Assembly (NCBI RefSeq): GCF_026151205.1
Contig: NW_026971783.1
Coordinates: 1-63,454, forward strand
Origin: Bolinopsis microptera
Lineage: Eukaryota; Ctenophora; Tentaculata; Lobata; Bolinopsidae
Direction of reading: 5' to 3'
Length of the DNA stretch: 63,454 bases
Part shown: positions 1 to 12,600 of the stretch, piece after piece
Layout: each line of letters begins with the position of its first letter
Position numbering within the stretch: position 1 is the first letter of the stretch
The notes under the pieces: generated by a model
Told to the model about the DNA's origin: nothing
The model's database searches: none
Seen by the model: only the letters and a program-made list of their open reading frames with translations
Position numbers and translations under genes: made by a program

Positions 1-690
1 TCTTGTCCGCTTTTCCCTCTCTCTCACATACACCCAATGCTTCACACATCTCACAAATTTGGTAATACCATAAACTCCTAAATGAATATCATCACCACCT
101 CTGGTTAGGTTGGTGGCAAGGAGTCCCCCTACTATCTAAGAAGTGGCCAACTCCAAGGTGCCACACACTCTGGTTTGAAGTGGCACTTAACATTTCTCCA
201 ACAAGCCGATTGAAAGGTCATAATGTTTTGTTCATTGAGGCAATCTTGATGGGAGGGACTGCTGCGACAAATATTTTTGATACTTGGGCAGAGCTTTCTT
301 ATCTGTTGAATCTTCAAGTGGAGAACGTCAACCAGCTGATGGATTTCATTCTCTCCTCTAAGGTTTTCTACCCGGAGGTCATTGGTACCACAAACGATAA
401 CAACGTTGCTGTACCCAATGCAGCGACAAGGGTCAATCAAACTGACTTTACCTGCCTTGACTCTTTCACCAGGGAAAGACTGGCCCATAGTACCAGCACC
501 ACACCCAAACTGATTGTTTTGGTGTTCGAATCTCCCATAATGAGCGTAGCTTCTTTTGGAATTTGTTGTTAATGGCTCTAAGGGTAATGGAAAATCGTCC
601 GTACATGGCCGGGTTGACTTCAGTTTTTTGGGGGGCCTTGATTCCATGCTTGAACCAAGCTTGTGAGGAACGAGTCATAATATAGGCCGA
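1..690 (-). pseudogene. LINE ORF1 fragment: end of AlkB-like domain plus SGNH hydrolase
   Basis: Read on the minus strand, this is the C-terminal half of a LINE ORF1. From 690 downward it shows the end of an AlkB-like dioxygenase core (MTRSSQAWFKHGI with the distal His, then RFSITLR with the 2-oxoglutarate-binding Arg type). It then shows an SGNH hydrolase: VIVCGTNDL (block III, G-x-N-D) near 400 and a D-x-I-H block V near 75-90. Frames change between these motifs, so it is broken. It runs off the left edge of the window. The same region is present in opposite orientation at 691-1600, so the two copies face away from each other with the junction inside the dioxygenase domain. It is the same family as LINE-B ORF1 at 18052-20196. 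Assignment rests on motifs and on matching order, not on a search. Confidence 0.6.
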
Positions 691-1600
691 GTTGGATTCC
701 AGGACATTTCAGTAGCAAGCTCCCTTTTCCACTCTGACGATGAGTCCTGAGATTATTGCTACTCAGAAATTGCTATATCAGCATAGCGACGTCAGGAAGG
801 TGTGCTTTAAGTGCATCCATGAGACCGGAAACGAAGCCTCACTGAGTATGTTCATAGTGTGAGTCCAGAATCTAACTCAGTGTATGTGATGACACGATCG
901 TCACAAGCCTGGTATCGTCACGGTATTGATGAAACAGGTCCTGCCTGAAACTCAGTCTTCTGTGCAGACAGGGAAGGTTCTCCATTCACACTGAGAACTG
1001 TGAGCAAACAGTTTAGCCGGAGCTGCATCATCATGGGCGACTCTAACACCAAGCCCATCAAGTTCGGTGTCGGTACTGGAACCTTGGACAGTCCTTCCCA
1101 GGTGAACGTGTTTAAAACCAACAAGGTCAGTGCAATAGACCCTAAGCTCTGCATTGTTATAGCAACGTCATCTTAGTTTGTGGGACCAACGATCTACGAG
1201 TTGAAAATGTGCAGGCACCTGGTGATATACACCAGCTGGTAGACATTCTCCACCTGAAAATCCAGCAGATCCAGAAACTGTGCCCTAAAGGCGAAGTTGT
1301 TTGTCACAGCCAGTTTTAACCGTCTAGACTCCCTAAGATGAATAAAAACATTATGGCATTCAACAGCTTGGTTGATGAAATGGTTGTACTCTAGCTTTAA
1401 CCAGAATGTATGCCACCTTGGTGTTGGCCACTTTTAGACGGTAAAGGGGTTGCTTGCTATGAAACTCACGAGAAATGGTGATGAAATCCATCTCGGAGAG
1501 CTTGGTATTGCTAAATTTGTGAGATGTCTGAAACAGTGGGTGTATGTGAGGGAGAGACCGAGAGAGTAAGACAAAGGAAGGCCACCCGACCAGTGGAGTT
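691..1600 (+). pseudogene. LINE ORF1 fragment: AlkB-like plus SGNH domain, degenerate
   Basis: On the plus strand one can follow FHSDDE (the iron-binding H-x-D of an AlkB-type dioxygenase, about 728-748). Next come YVMTRSSQAWYRHGI near 885-935, then IMGDSNT (SGNH block I, nucleophile Ser, about 1030), VCGTNDLRVEN about 1180-1210 and D-E-I-H (block V) about 1480. Stops and frame changes lie between the motifs, so no protein is made. The order and spacing match LINE-B ORF1. The adjoining ORF2 remnant (1618-3816) is in the same orientation, so this and the next entry are one decayed LINE copy. Confidence 0.6.
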
Positions 1601-1617
1601 TATCCCACTTAGTTTAT

Positions 1618-3816
1618 CATGATTATGAAACTTATTAAAGATGTGTGCGACCCTGTAGTAAATACATTAATATTGGCCAGCCACTCTTAGAATGTGAAAA
1701 TGGCAGCAAAGTTTGTTTCATACTAAGTGCTTCAGATCCGCGAAATTTACAAGATAAAACGGTCTATGGATGTGTAGTGATGCTGTAGTACAATAGAAGA
1801 TAGGTATTGCCCATTTCCAAGCAGCCAAAGATATGATGATTCAGATAAATTCTATGATACAAACAACCAGGAAGATGTCACCATAGCTAAATTCTCTTCA
1901 ATACTTGAAGACTGTAAGCGTTACACAAAACAAGAACTAGCAAACTCAATCAGCAAACTTTTTCCTGAGAAAAATAAAAATTCTGCTTATCTGCCCGCTC
2001 TGTTTTGCAATATAGATGGGTTTGCTAGTAATTTTGACAGCTTTTTAATAGAACACAAGACCCTCCCGTGTAATTTTGATGTCATTGGGATTGGCTGAGA
2101 CCAACATCGATCCAAGCCAACAAGGCTTATACCAAATCCCCTCCTATACAACATTTTGTCAAGTACCATTCCCTGATAAGAAAAAAGGAACAGGAGTATC
2201 CTTATATGTCTCTGATCGCCTGAATGCTGTAGTAATCGAAATCTATCTCACTGTACAAAAGATATTGAGTGCTTATTTGTTGAAATTACTCTTAGCTCGG
2301 GTGATAAACTGACATATGGGGTTGCTTATCGTCCTCCAAATGGAGAAAACTAACCGCCCAATCTCTACTCTCTCTATATTGGTAAAATCTTTGAAAAGAT
2401 CATTTACTCAAGAATATATTCGTTTGCTAGCTCACAGGGTATAATATCTAAAACACAATTTGGCTTCAGGCAGTCCACACTCTACTTCACATGCAGTTAA
2501 TCACTCAGTAAACCTTATAACTGAATCTCTAAAACTTAAGCATCATGTCTTAGGCATATTCATAGACCTTAGCAAAGCTTTTGATACAATAGATCATGGT
2601 ACATTACTTGTCAAATTACAGGGCTATTTGGATACGTGGGGTGCAAATGATCTTATAAAAAGTTACTTAACAAAATAGATCACAATATACTGAGTTGTTG
2701 GTGAGAAATCTGACGCCTTGAAAATACAGTTTGGAGTCCCTCAGGGTTCGATTCTTGGACCTCTCTTATTTCTCCTATATATTAAATGATATCGCCAACA
2801 GCTCCAGTTTGGGGATCATTTGTCACCTTCGCTGATGACACCAATATATTGTGACTGGGAAATCTAAAAAGGAGGCATATATGCGTGTTAATTCTCTTTT
2901 AGCTAGTTTATATTCCTACATGCGAGCAAACAAACTCCATGTCAACTTGTCTAAAGCTGTTTCATTCACTTTAAACCAGCATCGTCCTCCCAGACTGACA
3001 ATAATTCTGATATACTCTAACCATTGATAACTTTCCAATAAAACAAGTTGCATCTGCTAAGTTTCTGGAGTCGTCATCGATGAAAGCTAACCTGGCCTGG
3101 GAAGAACATATAAAATCACTTAGGCGTTCTCTCAGCCATGCAACATCAACTCTCTGCCGCCTACGCTGCTCCCTCCCAGATTTCTTACAACCGCCAGTTG
3201 TATTACACTCTATTTGAATCACACCTCTCCTATTGTATCACGGTTTGGGGTGGGGCAGCCAAAACTCGTATAAGTTCTGTATTCAAAGCACAAAAATATT
3301 GTCTCAGGGTACTGTTTGGCGACAGGGAGGCATACCTAGATAAATTTAAAGACCTGTGCTCGTGCTCGACCGTTTGGCAACCAAAATCTGAACAAAAATT
3401 TTTCTTGAAAGAGCACACGAAACCTTTGTTCAAGGAACACGGAATACTTGCCGTCCAAAACCTGTACACTTACCATTGTTTCCTTGAGGCTCTATAAAAT
3501 CATGAAATTCCGTGCTCCGATTTCCCTCCATGAAAATTTCACCTGCTCAAGTAGGAAACCCACCCTTATACTAAGCCAAGCAGACCCCCCTGACAACTTC
3601 AATAGCAGGACGACTCGTATTTGGAACGTAATTGTGCCTAAGCTTGGTATACGTGACTACTGTCTAAGTGTGGCCTGCCTGAAGTCTAGGATGAAGCAAT
3701 CACTGCTCGTCAACCAGCATAACCATGCTGATCTTGATTGGACAAACAAAGATTTCGAATGCTCTAATCTAAATTTTGACATTAAGTCTACCCTAGGGTC
3801 CACACATCCAAAATGA
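1618..3816 (+). pseudogene. Degenerate LINE-B-like ORF2 (endonuclease/reverse transcriptase)
   Basis: Remnants of an ORF2 like that of LINE-B, in order. An N-terminal start resembles the LINE-B finger protein (about 1618). An APE-type endonuclease piece with VIGLAETN and KKGTGVSLYV lies about 2070-2250. It then jumps directly to the reverse transcriptase core (RPISTL about 2355, GIFIDLSKAFDTIDH about 2550, FGVPQGSILGPLL about 2730), so the end of the endonuclease and start of the RT are deleted. A degraded catalytic-box region follows near 2830, and a C-terminal region (FLGVVID, then WGGAAKTR and FGDREAYLDKFK about 3240-3350) runs to 3816. Several frameshifts and stops make it non-coding. The C-terminal block FGDREAYL is shared with LINE-B ORF2. 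Confidence 0.75.
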
Positions 3817-4376
3817 TTATCTTGAAATTGAAAATTAGCTGGGTGTGCATTTTCCTTTGTCTTACTAACGTGTGTGAGCGCAGTGTAGTGAGAAAGTGTT
3901 TTTAACAGATTTATTATTAGACTTAGGATTATGATTTTTAATATATTACATTGATATAAGATTTATTTTTGATAGGTACTTAATAAAGTTGATGAATTTC
4001 CCTCCCTATTAAAATTTTAAACCCATTTAGTGAAAATTGATAAACGAAGATCTAGATATTGATACATATTATAACCAACATTGCTTATATTCTGCCTTGT
4101 AAACAAAGAGCAAATCTTCTTAATGCCTTCTTCCTGTCCTAAAACTAAAACTTCATCCAATTAAAGTAAAGGCCAGTTGTTACCACAAGCTATTATACCG
4201 TCCCTCTCAAAAACATGCCTCAGCCTCCATCAAAAAACAATTTTAGTTTTCAGTCCTTCTAGTTTCCAAAAATCTACCGAGCTAGTGTTCTGGTGTGCAC
4301 AAAAGCCCCTAAGCCCGTGCATTCCTTGCCCCCGCTAGCTGCCAGTCCTTGACAAACTTCCAATAGCAAAGATCAA
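3817..4376. other. Non-coding, AT-rich; probable LINE 3' region and junction
   Basis: No coding potential recognised. It follows the stop of the plus-strand ORF2 remnant and probably holds its 3' untranslated region. It then meets the truncated end of the minus-strand ORF1 copy. A short direct repeat (attgatttattagtttc, twice) lies just past it near 4448-4490 at the truncation point. Confidence 0.4.
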
Positions 4377-5787
4377 CTAGTCATTTACAAATTGAGCACT
4401 ATACAATTTTAATTGTTTTAAATATTTGACTTTGTAAAATGAGCTAAAACATTGATTTATTAGTTTCATTGATTTATTAGTTTCATTGATTTTTGTAGGT
4501 GAATGGCCTTCATGGACAGGTACAAAGCTTATCTTTCTTACTTCTCCTATTGAAATTGTGGCTATTTCGGAGTCAGCAAGTATTTCTTGCTCATCGTCAC
4601 AGTGGAAGGGTAACATGCTTTCCTCAACCCCAGTGCTAGGAGGGAAGTAGTTTATGAGCACAGAGTTAGGCTTGTGTGTAAGTTTGCACTGGGAGGTGAC
4701 TCTATCAATAGCAGCTGCTAATGGTAGTGGGATGGGCTGGAGAGGAGGGGGCGTTGTGTCTCCAGAGTATGTGTAGCTTTCTCCATATTTAAGGACTGAC
4801 CTTCCGTTCATCTGGCTGAACTTACCAGTTTTTTTGCACTCAGTCAGAAAACTGGTGACCTCATCAAGCAGATTTTTGTCTAGGATGTCTACTTGGTAGT
4901 CCTTAATCGGCGGCATTACACATTTGGGGAGGGCTACTGTTGACCTCATCTCTTGTTTGACTGCTGCTGGAGGGCCCATTTGAGGGCTTCTGGATTTTTG
5001 GAAGGAGTAAATCTCTTCACTAAGTTGCGACAGTCTTGACTCAAGTGAAGATATCTCCACGGTGGGTATGCTGTTGGATACAGCACTCGAGATGGCATCA
5101 GATACAGCTTGGATGTTTTTGCTGTAGTCGACGCTAAACTTGAGAGCTTCATCCAATTTAGACGCGGTGCTGCTGTTTGGCTTGGGATGGATTGATGTGA
5201 AGCACCATGGACATTCCCAGTACTGAAGGATGGCATCAAGACCAATCTGTTGTGGGGAGCCACTTGTAATCTGGTTTGCTCCCTTGAGGTTGCTGCAGGA
5301 GGCGTGCCAATGCTGAGAGCATCTGCAACATTTGAGAAGCCATTCTTTGCCCTCAGAGCTTGCTCGACAGGGGCAGTTACCTTTAATGGCACGTTGCTTT
5401 GGACTTCCTTGATCTTTTTCTTCTTCTTCTGTATGGAAGGGTGGGAACGGTTTGTAAATAGGGCTCATAGGGCTATGAGGACTATCTCTTAGGCCACCAG
5501 GGACTAATTTTTAGGGTCAGAGATGTAGGTGGCTGTAATGTTGATGGTCCCGGTGAAGCAACAGTAAGCAGCTTTTCAGTTGGCAGACTGTTTGATCTTC
5601 GCCGTCCTGAGATGTTGGCTGCAGGGTTCTTCTGATTAGCCTTGCTTGTGAGGGGGCTCTTTCTGTGAAGAGGATTAGTCACTTTAGGGGAATGAGGTGG
5701 AGTAGCCTTAGCCTTAACAGATGCTGCAGGAGAGTTGTTTCTGGGCGAGCGTCTGTTTTGTGGTGGTGGTGTTGGAATTCTCTTCAT
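4377..5787 (-). pseudogene. Truncated LINE ORF1: basic N-term, PHD finger, coiled coil, partial AlkB domain
   Basis: Minus-strand ORF1 of a LINE-B relative in two frames. The first part (5787-5482) is a Pro/Lys/Arg-rich, probably nucleic-acid-binding N-terminus of about 100 residues. A single-base frame change near 5480 leads into the second part. That part holds a PHD-type finger (CPCRASSEGK, CCRCSQHWHASC, CPWC), a helical stretch, and the first half of an AlkB-like dioxygenase (VLKYGESYTYSG, VLINYFPPSTG, LPFHCDDE with H-x-D, then TISIGEVRKISF). Homology stops after VPVHEGHSP near 4500, and the last ~40 residues are unrelated read-through. The distal His and Arg, and the whole SGNH domain, are missing. 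The H-x-D iron ligands are preserved although the copy is dead. Confidence 0.7.
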
Positions 5788-5961
5788 GACTCAAATTATT
5801 TGTTATATATATACATATATAGTGTTGAAAGTATTTGGCAGATATGTAAATCGTAGGTTTGAAAAGCCTTAGAAACATAATTTAACCAATAATGAACCTG
5901 TTTTCTTGGACATTTTTCGAAAAAAATGGGTAAAATTGTCACACCGTAACATTCTATAGTT

Positions 5962-7228
5962 TTGAAATATGCCCATGAACGTTCATGCACAACCCAAATG
6001 ATACCTTTCACGGACAATCTTGCACTTGCACTGAACAACAGGTCCAGGACTGATATAATATATTTTGATTTTGCGAAAGCTTTTGATAGCGTTTCGCATG
6101 ACCTCATTTTAAGTAAATTAAAGAATATTTTTAAAGTCGATGGACTAATGCTTAAATTTATCAAGTCCTATCTTGAGGGGCGACAACAACAAGTAGTGAT
6201 AGGAGGCCAAACGTCTTCCTCTCTACCAGTTCGGTCTGGTGTCCCTCAAGGTTCTATACTTGGCCCTCTATTGTTTGTAATATTTATAAATGACATGTCT
6301 CCTGTGTCTCTGAAGGCACCAATATCGCCCTTTATGCAGATGACACTAAAATTTGGAGGGAGATTCTCGGTTACCCTGACAATCACATAATGCAAAATGA
6401 CATCAATAGATTGTATGATTGGTCAGTGAGAATCGAATGAAGTTCCACCCACAAAAGTGCAAAGCCCTCTCTGTGTCCCTGCAAAGAAACGTGCTGGATA
6501 ACTTGCCATTCAATACCTTCTTCTATAAACTTTCAGGAAGTGATATTGATTTTGTGCCCTCTCAGTCAGATTTAGGAGTCGCAATAAACTCCAGGTTTAA
6601 TTGGGGTGCACAATGTAAAGCGCTTGTTTCCAAAGCTACCTCCAGACTTGGACTACTTAAGAGAACATGTCATTTCACTACTGATAAAAGGCAGAAAAGA
6701 TCGTTCTATTTGGCGTTAATTAGGTCTATATTTGAACATTGTTCTGTCATATGGTCCCCTCAATCTGCAACTCATCTTCAACAGTTTGTTGCTATCCAAA
6801 AGAGGGCTATTAAATGGATCAATGGTGAACCCTACTCCAGTTATAATGACGATAAACTTGCTACAGAGCAAAAGAAGCTAAATATTCTCCCTGTCATGCA
6901 GAAGTTTATTTATAACGATCTTATGACCTTCTATAAAATAGTGAATAGCATAATCCCAGTTTCGCTTCCTACTTATATAGTCCTATGTCGTCCAGAGGGC
7001 ACCCGTTACACTAGGCACAATGCTCAAATAATTGATAGGTCGGATACTTCAACTTACATGAGTACCACTGTGCCCTGCTCGGATGCCTTCCGAAATAGCT
7101 TCTTTCATAGATCTATGCTGAAATGGAATAGTCTACCAATATGTATCCGGCAGTCAGAGCGGATTTCTACTTTTAAGGCCAATCTGATCAAGTACCTCTG
7201 GGCTGCCGATACAGTCTGGCCAGACTAG
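5962..7228 (+). pseudogene. 5'-truncated LINE reverse transcriptase fragment (LINE-D-like)
   Basis: Plus-strand RT fragment. FDFAKAFDSVSHD (RT motif A, catalytic Asp), SGVPQGSILGPLLF (motif B) and, in a second frame, LYADDTKIW (motif C) near 6330-6350 are visible. Next is WSVENRMKFHPQKC in a third frame, then a thumb/C-terminal region ending at 7228. Two frameshifts (near 6320 and 6430) disrupt it. The endonuclease and ORF1 are absent, as expected for 5' truncation during target-primed reverse transcription. Motif wording is very close to the RT at 58307-59515, so it is a shortened relative of LINE-D. A LINE-type 3' region without clear tail follows. Confidence 0.8.
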
Positions 7229-8192
7229 CTCATCAGTCTTATGATTCTGTTGGTTACAATTCTGCCGTCCAATTTCATATCCGCTTGTCCTATTCTTTTT
7301 TCTTCTATCAGTTGTGACGGAATTGTAATGAACAAAATCCATATATAATTATTTATGATATGTTTGATTTTTGTTATTGTATGTCATTCAAATTTTGTAG
7401 ACGGCCCCAACGTTAATGTGGCTCTTGCTATGTGTTGGTTCAGCCGAATTAATTATTATATAATCAAGTTTATTTTTCTCTTTTAGTTAGTTGTCATTTG
7501 GCCAAACATTAAGCAACTTATATTGCAGTACCATTTACCATTTAGTATATCAAAATATGTCATTGTAATTTTGCATGGCTGAAATGTAACGCTTGATTTA
7601 TATAGTGAAACAAATTTTTAGTGAAACAAATTTAAAATTTTATCCTTTATTTTACAATCATAATATAATAATATCTATAAGCCTCCGTTTTGAAAGTTTT
7701 AAATTTTTTTATGTACAAGTCAATAACTGGCCGCCAAAGCCGCGCATTCTTGAAAACAGGATTAACTTGATTATAGTTATACGACTATGTAAATTTAAAA
7801 CTATCCGTGGTTTTTTCTTTTAAATAAATACGTTATTATTTTACTTAAGTCCAAAGCCAGCTTTGAAAAATTAACTATTAAATCATAATATATCGTCAAC
7901 TTTAAATATTTACAATGCAACAATTCATTAATCTGTAAACACGCGTACTCCAGCCCCTAAACGCATAAATTGTTATGCGGCGCGGCTCAAGCCGCGCACG
8001 CACGTATTATTTTATACTGTTTGCTTTCTAATAAATATCGTGCCAATGTGTACGTCTAAATTGTAAACGTTCATGTTTTGTGTAAAGTGAATCCAATTGG
8101 GACTAGTGACAAGGATAAGGACCCAAGTGCCTGTACGGCTTTTTCGGACCCCTGTGGACCACTACTCTTGAAATCACTCTACAACATTGAAC
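7229..8192. other. Intergenic, no gene seen
   Basis: AT-rich non-coding DNA after the RT fragment. The only structure noticed is a short GC palindrome (gcgcggctcaagccgcgc) near 7979-7998. No RNA gene, long ORF or clear repeat was recognised. Confidence 0.4.
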
Positions 8193-8205
8193 ATCTATAT
8201 CTACT
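8193..8205 (+). repeat. 13-bp target-site duplication, left copy (LINE-C)
   Basis: ATCTATATCTACT here is repeated exactly at 13755-13767, immediately after a poly(A) tail. The two copies bracket 8206-13754, which defines both ends of LINE-C and shows it is full-length and inserted by target-primed reverse transcription. Confidence 0.9.
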
Positions 8206-8358
8206 TTTGTTCTGGTCCAGAGCATTAGCCAGGCAGCTTCCCGGTAATTCGAGCGGCTGGGTGGGTCCTGGGCGGGATTGGTGTGGGTTCGTGCTCCTCG
8301 TGGTATGGTCTGAGATCTGGGGGTTGGCACGGGGGTGCGGCGGGGATGGGTGAGTGGT

Positions 8359-8464
8359 GCTGGCTGGAGGGACGGTTACTATTCATACCGACCAGCTTAA
8401 GCAAGTAAAGTTGTTTGCAGTCGGGACGGATGGGAACTTTGAATCGACAGTTAGCATTGCGATC
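8359..8464 (+). repeat. About 105-bp direct repeat in LINE-C 5' region (copy 1)
   Basis: The stretch from tggagggacggttac to cagttagcattgcgatc recurs at about 9250-9352 with roughly ten substitutions. Copy 1 lies in the non-coding 5' region and copy 2 inside the first ORF. Such internal duplication can arise from a repeated promoter module or from an old segmental duplication. It is about 890 bp from its partner. Confidence 0.8.
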
Positions 8465-8951
8465 CTGGCTCTTGTCAAACTCTCGGGCCTTGGACCCGTT
8501 TCTCGGGGCTAGCACGGGGGGTTTGGGCTCCCGCCTCTCGTCTGGAGCCTCCTGGACGCTTTAGAATTGCTGGGATTATAAGTACGGCGGCGGAGTCAGT
8601 CCTGAGCACCAGAGCATTCGTGAAGACTCCGCCCACTTACTCTGATTCATCTGACTGTAATTCCTTTCAACCCACTTCTTGTTCGTGTCTTTCATTCTTG
8701 GATTGATTGGAACTGCAGCCTGGAGTCGGTTAAGTGACCTTGACGTGGTAAGGGGGCTTACTCGGCTTCACTCGACCTGCCGAAACTAAGCCGTACTGTC
8801 CAGCTGGGCATCACTGGACATAAGTCGCACGTGCACTTCTTTTGGCTATTTAACTCACCTGATCCTTCCTCCCTGAGCACTCACAGCTTTCATTCACATT
8901 GAGCTATAGGGTTTTTGAAGTTTAGGGTGTGCGCTTCAGGTCGGGCCCTTA

Positions 8952-9686
8952 ATGCCGATCATTAGCACCCATTTTCCCTGTTTTATTGGGCGGCATTTCA
9001 ACACTGTCGTCGTAGTATTTCTCAGCATCTTTCTACGATTCGCAGAAAGTGTTAAAACTCACGATACACCCTCACTGATCAACCATTTGCTTTATAGATC
9101 GTGGATAGAGTGTGCTTCGGCAAACACGAATGTATGTGCACGGACTCTAGGGTCTGACTCATGCACTTTGTGCACCGTCCACGAACCCTATAAAGTAATA
9201 TACTGTAACAACACCAAAAACCAACCTTTACTACCAACAGTGGTGCCAACTGGAGGGACGGTAACTATCCATAACGACCAGCTTAAGCAAGTAAAGTTGT
9301 TTGCAGTCAGGCCGGATGGGGACTTTGAATCGACAGTTGGCATTGCGATCAGACCAACAACCTACTTTCAACCGACCACTTTTGACTCTCGGCAAGTCTC
9401 AATGGTCCAACCGACATACGACATTATTGTGTTAAAAGCTAAAAAAATCATATCTTCGCGCGGGTGCGCGCACCCACGTGAGAACATATGGTCACAAACA
9501 AAAGATAACAACAAACACAATTTCACACACAAACGTCTATTGAGCGGACTGTGGGAGCCATGTTCAGGGAAGGTCTGGCGGGGGCTGTTTGTCTGGAAGG
9601 GACCATGCGTACCTTCTGGAGGGCCAGCTGCTGCTACCCGACCCTGTCCAACTCCTCAGCGCCCCACCGGCAATGATAGGTCATAA
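8952..9686 (+). CDS. LINE-C ORF1, unrecognised protein (244 aa)
   Basis: ATG-started ORF upstream of and overlapping the LINE-C EN-RT ORF by 14 bp if that ORF uses the ATG at 9673. I do not recognise a domain. The N-terminus has a hydrophobic stretch (FNTVVVVFLSIFL, residues ~17-29), and a few Cys residues occur (CARTLGSDSCTLC) without a clear CCHC knuckle. Its central part (about 9250-9355) is the second copy of the 105-bp repeat found in the 5' region. By position it could be the ORF1/Gag-like protein of the element. The lack of knuckles and the overlap with a repeat leave open that it is only an open stretch of 5' UTR. Confidence 0.4.
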   Translation: MPIISTHFPCFIGRHFNTVVVVFLSIFLRFAESVKTHDTPSLINHLLYRSWIECASANTNVCARTLGSDSCTLCTVHEPYKVIYCNNTKNQPLLPTVVPTGGTVTIHNDQLKQVKLFAVRPDGDFESTVGIAIRPTTYFQPTTFDSRQVSMVQPTYDIIVLKAKKIISSRGCAHPRENIWSQTKDNNKHNFTHKRLLSGLWEPCSGKVWRGLFVWKGPCVPSGGPAAATRPCPTPQRPTGNDRS

Positions 9687-12600
9687 TACCTGTCTAGGGG
9701 GAGGGACGGCTTCCACTCCGCTCATTGACGCTCAAACTAGCACAAAAAAGAAGAGACGCCAAAAAAAGTTAAAAACTACTATTGCAGCAAGCAATAAGCA
9801 GTCTGAAACTTACTCTGTCACCCAAATTAATCTCAAACGCAAGTTCAATGCATGGAAAACCCTCCTTATCAACACTCACGGCCGGAGAAATCCAATCATT
9901 CTTGCAACAGAACCGTACTCTAATAACAAAAACCTAATACCACCCATCAATAAGGATCTCACCCAATATTACTACAAGGTCGGGGATAAAAGACCTCGTG
10001 CCGCTATTGTACTGCACAAAAACCTGACAGTAAAATGTTGGGAACTTACACAATTCACAACACCCGATCAAGTGGCCATTAAAATCCAACTCAGCTCGAC
10101 AGAACTCATTCTGGCAGCTTCGTACATGGATATAAATGGGCCGGTACCGCCACAAGAAACATCACCTCTAGCAAAATACGCAAATGATAACAACATCCCG
10201 CTCATTATAGGGTCGGACACCAATTCCCACCACACCCTTTGGGGGAACAAGGCATGCAATAAAAGGGGAGAGGAGCTTCTTGACTTTCTCTCCTCCCTAG
10301 GGCTGTCATGTGCCAACAAAGGATCATCCCCAACCTTCCTCAACTCTCGAGGCCACAACTCAATTATCGATCTCACAATAACAAACCAGTTGGGAGGAGA
10401 TCTCATTAGTAACTGGCATGTTAGTGACCTTTATTCCAACTCTGACCATCGCTATATTATGTTCGATATAACTACAGGGCCAAAGAAGGAACCCAAACAG
10501 ATCCGACTAGTCAAAAACACTGACTGGGACAGATTTGATGAGATCCTATCGAATAACCCCAACCTTAACAACACACAAATCAACACTACGACTGAAATTG
10601 ATCACAAAATAGACATAATCAATACTGCACTAAAGGAAGCCTTCGAGGAGGCATGCCCCATTACTTACATCTCAAGTTCCGTCCGCAAACCCCCCTGGCT
10701 AACTCAAGAAGTAGAGAAAGCACAGAGGGGAATAAGACAAAAACTGATTACTGCCCGCAAAAAGAAGACTGATGCCCTGTGGCTCGCTCTTAGAGAGAGC
10801 AACAAACAATACAACAGACTTATAACCAACTCCCAGCGTAATGCCTGGAGAACTTTTTGTCAGGAAACAGAGTCTGTTAAGGAATCCGGAAGGATGAATA
10901 AGATTCTGAAATCCTGTAACGACAACAAACATACACTAGAAGCCGTTTACAAACCAAACGGAGACATCACCAAAAATGCAGAGGAGACATTGGAGGTCAT
11001 GACACGAACCCACTTCAAGGATAGTGTCACTGATCCGCCAGTGCCTCCACCTGGTCCTCTACCAATCACCACCACCTTACTCAATACCATCTACAGCCCA
11101 GACAGAATCGAGGAGGCTCTTAAATCCTTCGATCCGTTGAAAGCTGCTGGACCCGACACCCTCAAACCTATCATCATACAGAAAGCTTGGACACACATCA
11201 AAGACATCACCAGAACCATTATGACAAAAAATCATGAAACCCAACACATTCCAACTTTGTGGAAAGAATCCCTTGGAATCTTTCTCCCAAAGCCTGGAAA
11301 AACTGACTACAACCAACCTAAGTCATTTCGCACTATCACCCTTTCTCCAGTGATGTTAAAACTACAGGAGAAGGTGATACTGTGGCATATGCAACACGAC
11401 CTTAATATCGCTAAAGACATCAACAAACGACAATTTGGCTTTAAGAAAGGATGTTCAACCGAAGCAGCCCTTCATAAAGTTACTCACACCATCGAGCGCA
11501 GGATAGCTAAGAAGGGATATGTCCTAGGCGTCTTTCTAGATATAGAGGGAGCTTTTGATAATGTCTCTTTCAAGGCTATTTCTGACGCTATCAAGACCAC
11601 GAAAGTGGATCTGGCCACAGCACAATGGATTATCAACATGGTAACTAACAGATTCATCACATTAAATCATAAGGATAAGTCGACAAGGGTTCGGATCCGG
11701 AGAGGGTGCCCTCAAGGTGGCATCCTTTCCCCTTTCCTCTGGAACCTGGTAGTCGATGATCTCCTGGCCTACACCGCAAGAGACATACCAGGTTATCTGC
11801 AAGCTTTTGCAGACGATCTGCTCTCTCTAGCGGAGGGGAATGATTTAGACATCATCTGGAACAGAACACGCAAAACCATCAACACAATAGAAAAATGGTG
11901 CCAAACCAAAGATCTATCCATAAGCGCACTCAAAACACAAATAGTCATGTTTACCTGGAATAAGAAATGGACACTAAGACCTGTGGTGGTGGGTAACACC
12001 ACTATAGGTCTATCCAAATCTGCCAAATTCCTAGGAGTGACCCTCGACAGCAAGCTCAATTTCAATGAACATATCACCAATACCACCAAAAAAGCTACGG
12101 CATCCCTTATGCAATGTAGAAGAGCTGTCGGCCCCACTTGGGGTATGAGCCCTAAAACATGCAAATGGATGTACACCGCTGTCATCAGACCTATTCTATC
12201 ATACTGCTGTAGTATATGGATTAGAGCAACCCAAACAGACACCAACGCGAGGAAGTTCAAACGAGTTCAGGCATTGGCATTGAGAATGATGTCTGGTGCC
12301 ATGCCTAGTACTCCCTTCATCGCACTGAACCACCTCACTAACACTCCAGATATCATACTTTTCTTGAGAGGTGAAGCAGCAAAGGGCACAGCCAGGCTTC
12401 AAGCTTATGGAAGCCTAACCCTCGAAACTATCGCCCCCAGAAAAGGTACCATCACAACTCACACCACTATCAACAAACAATTCATGGTAGATCTCAACAT
12501 ACCACCCAAAGCAGAGAGAGACCTATCTATACCAACCATGATGCTTGAACGACGCTTCACGGTCACCACTCCTGGAGCTGACAACATTGGATATAGAGGC

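Noticed and set aside
9589-9672. LINE-C ORF2 starting at 9589
   Set aside because: That start is TTG; the first ATG in frame is at 9673.
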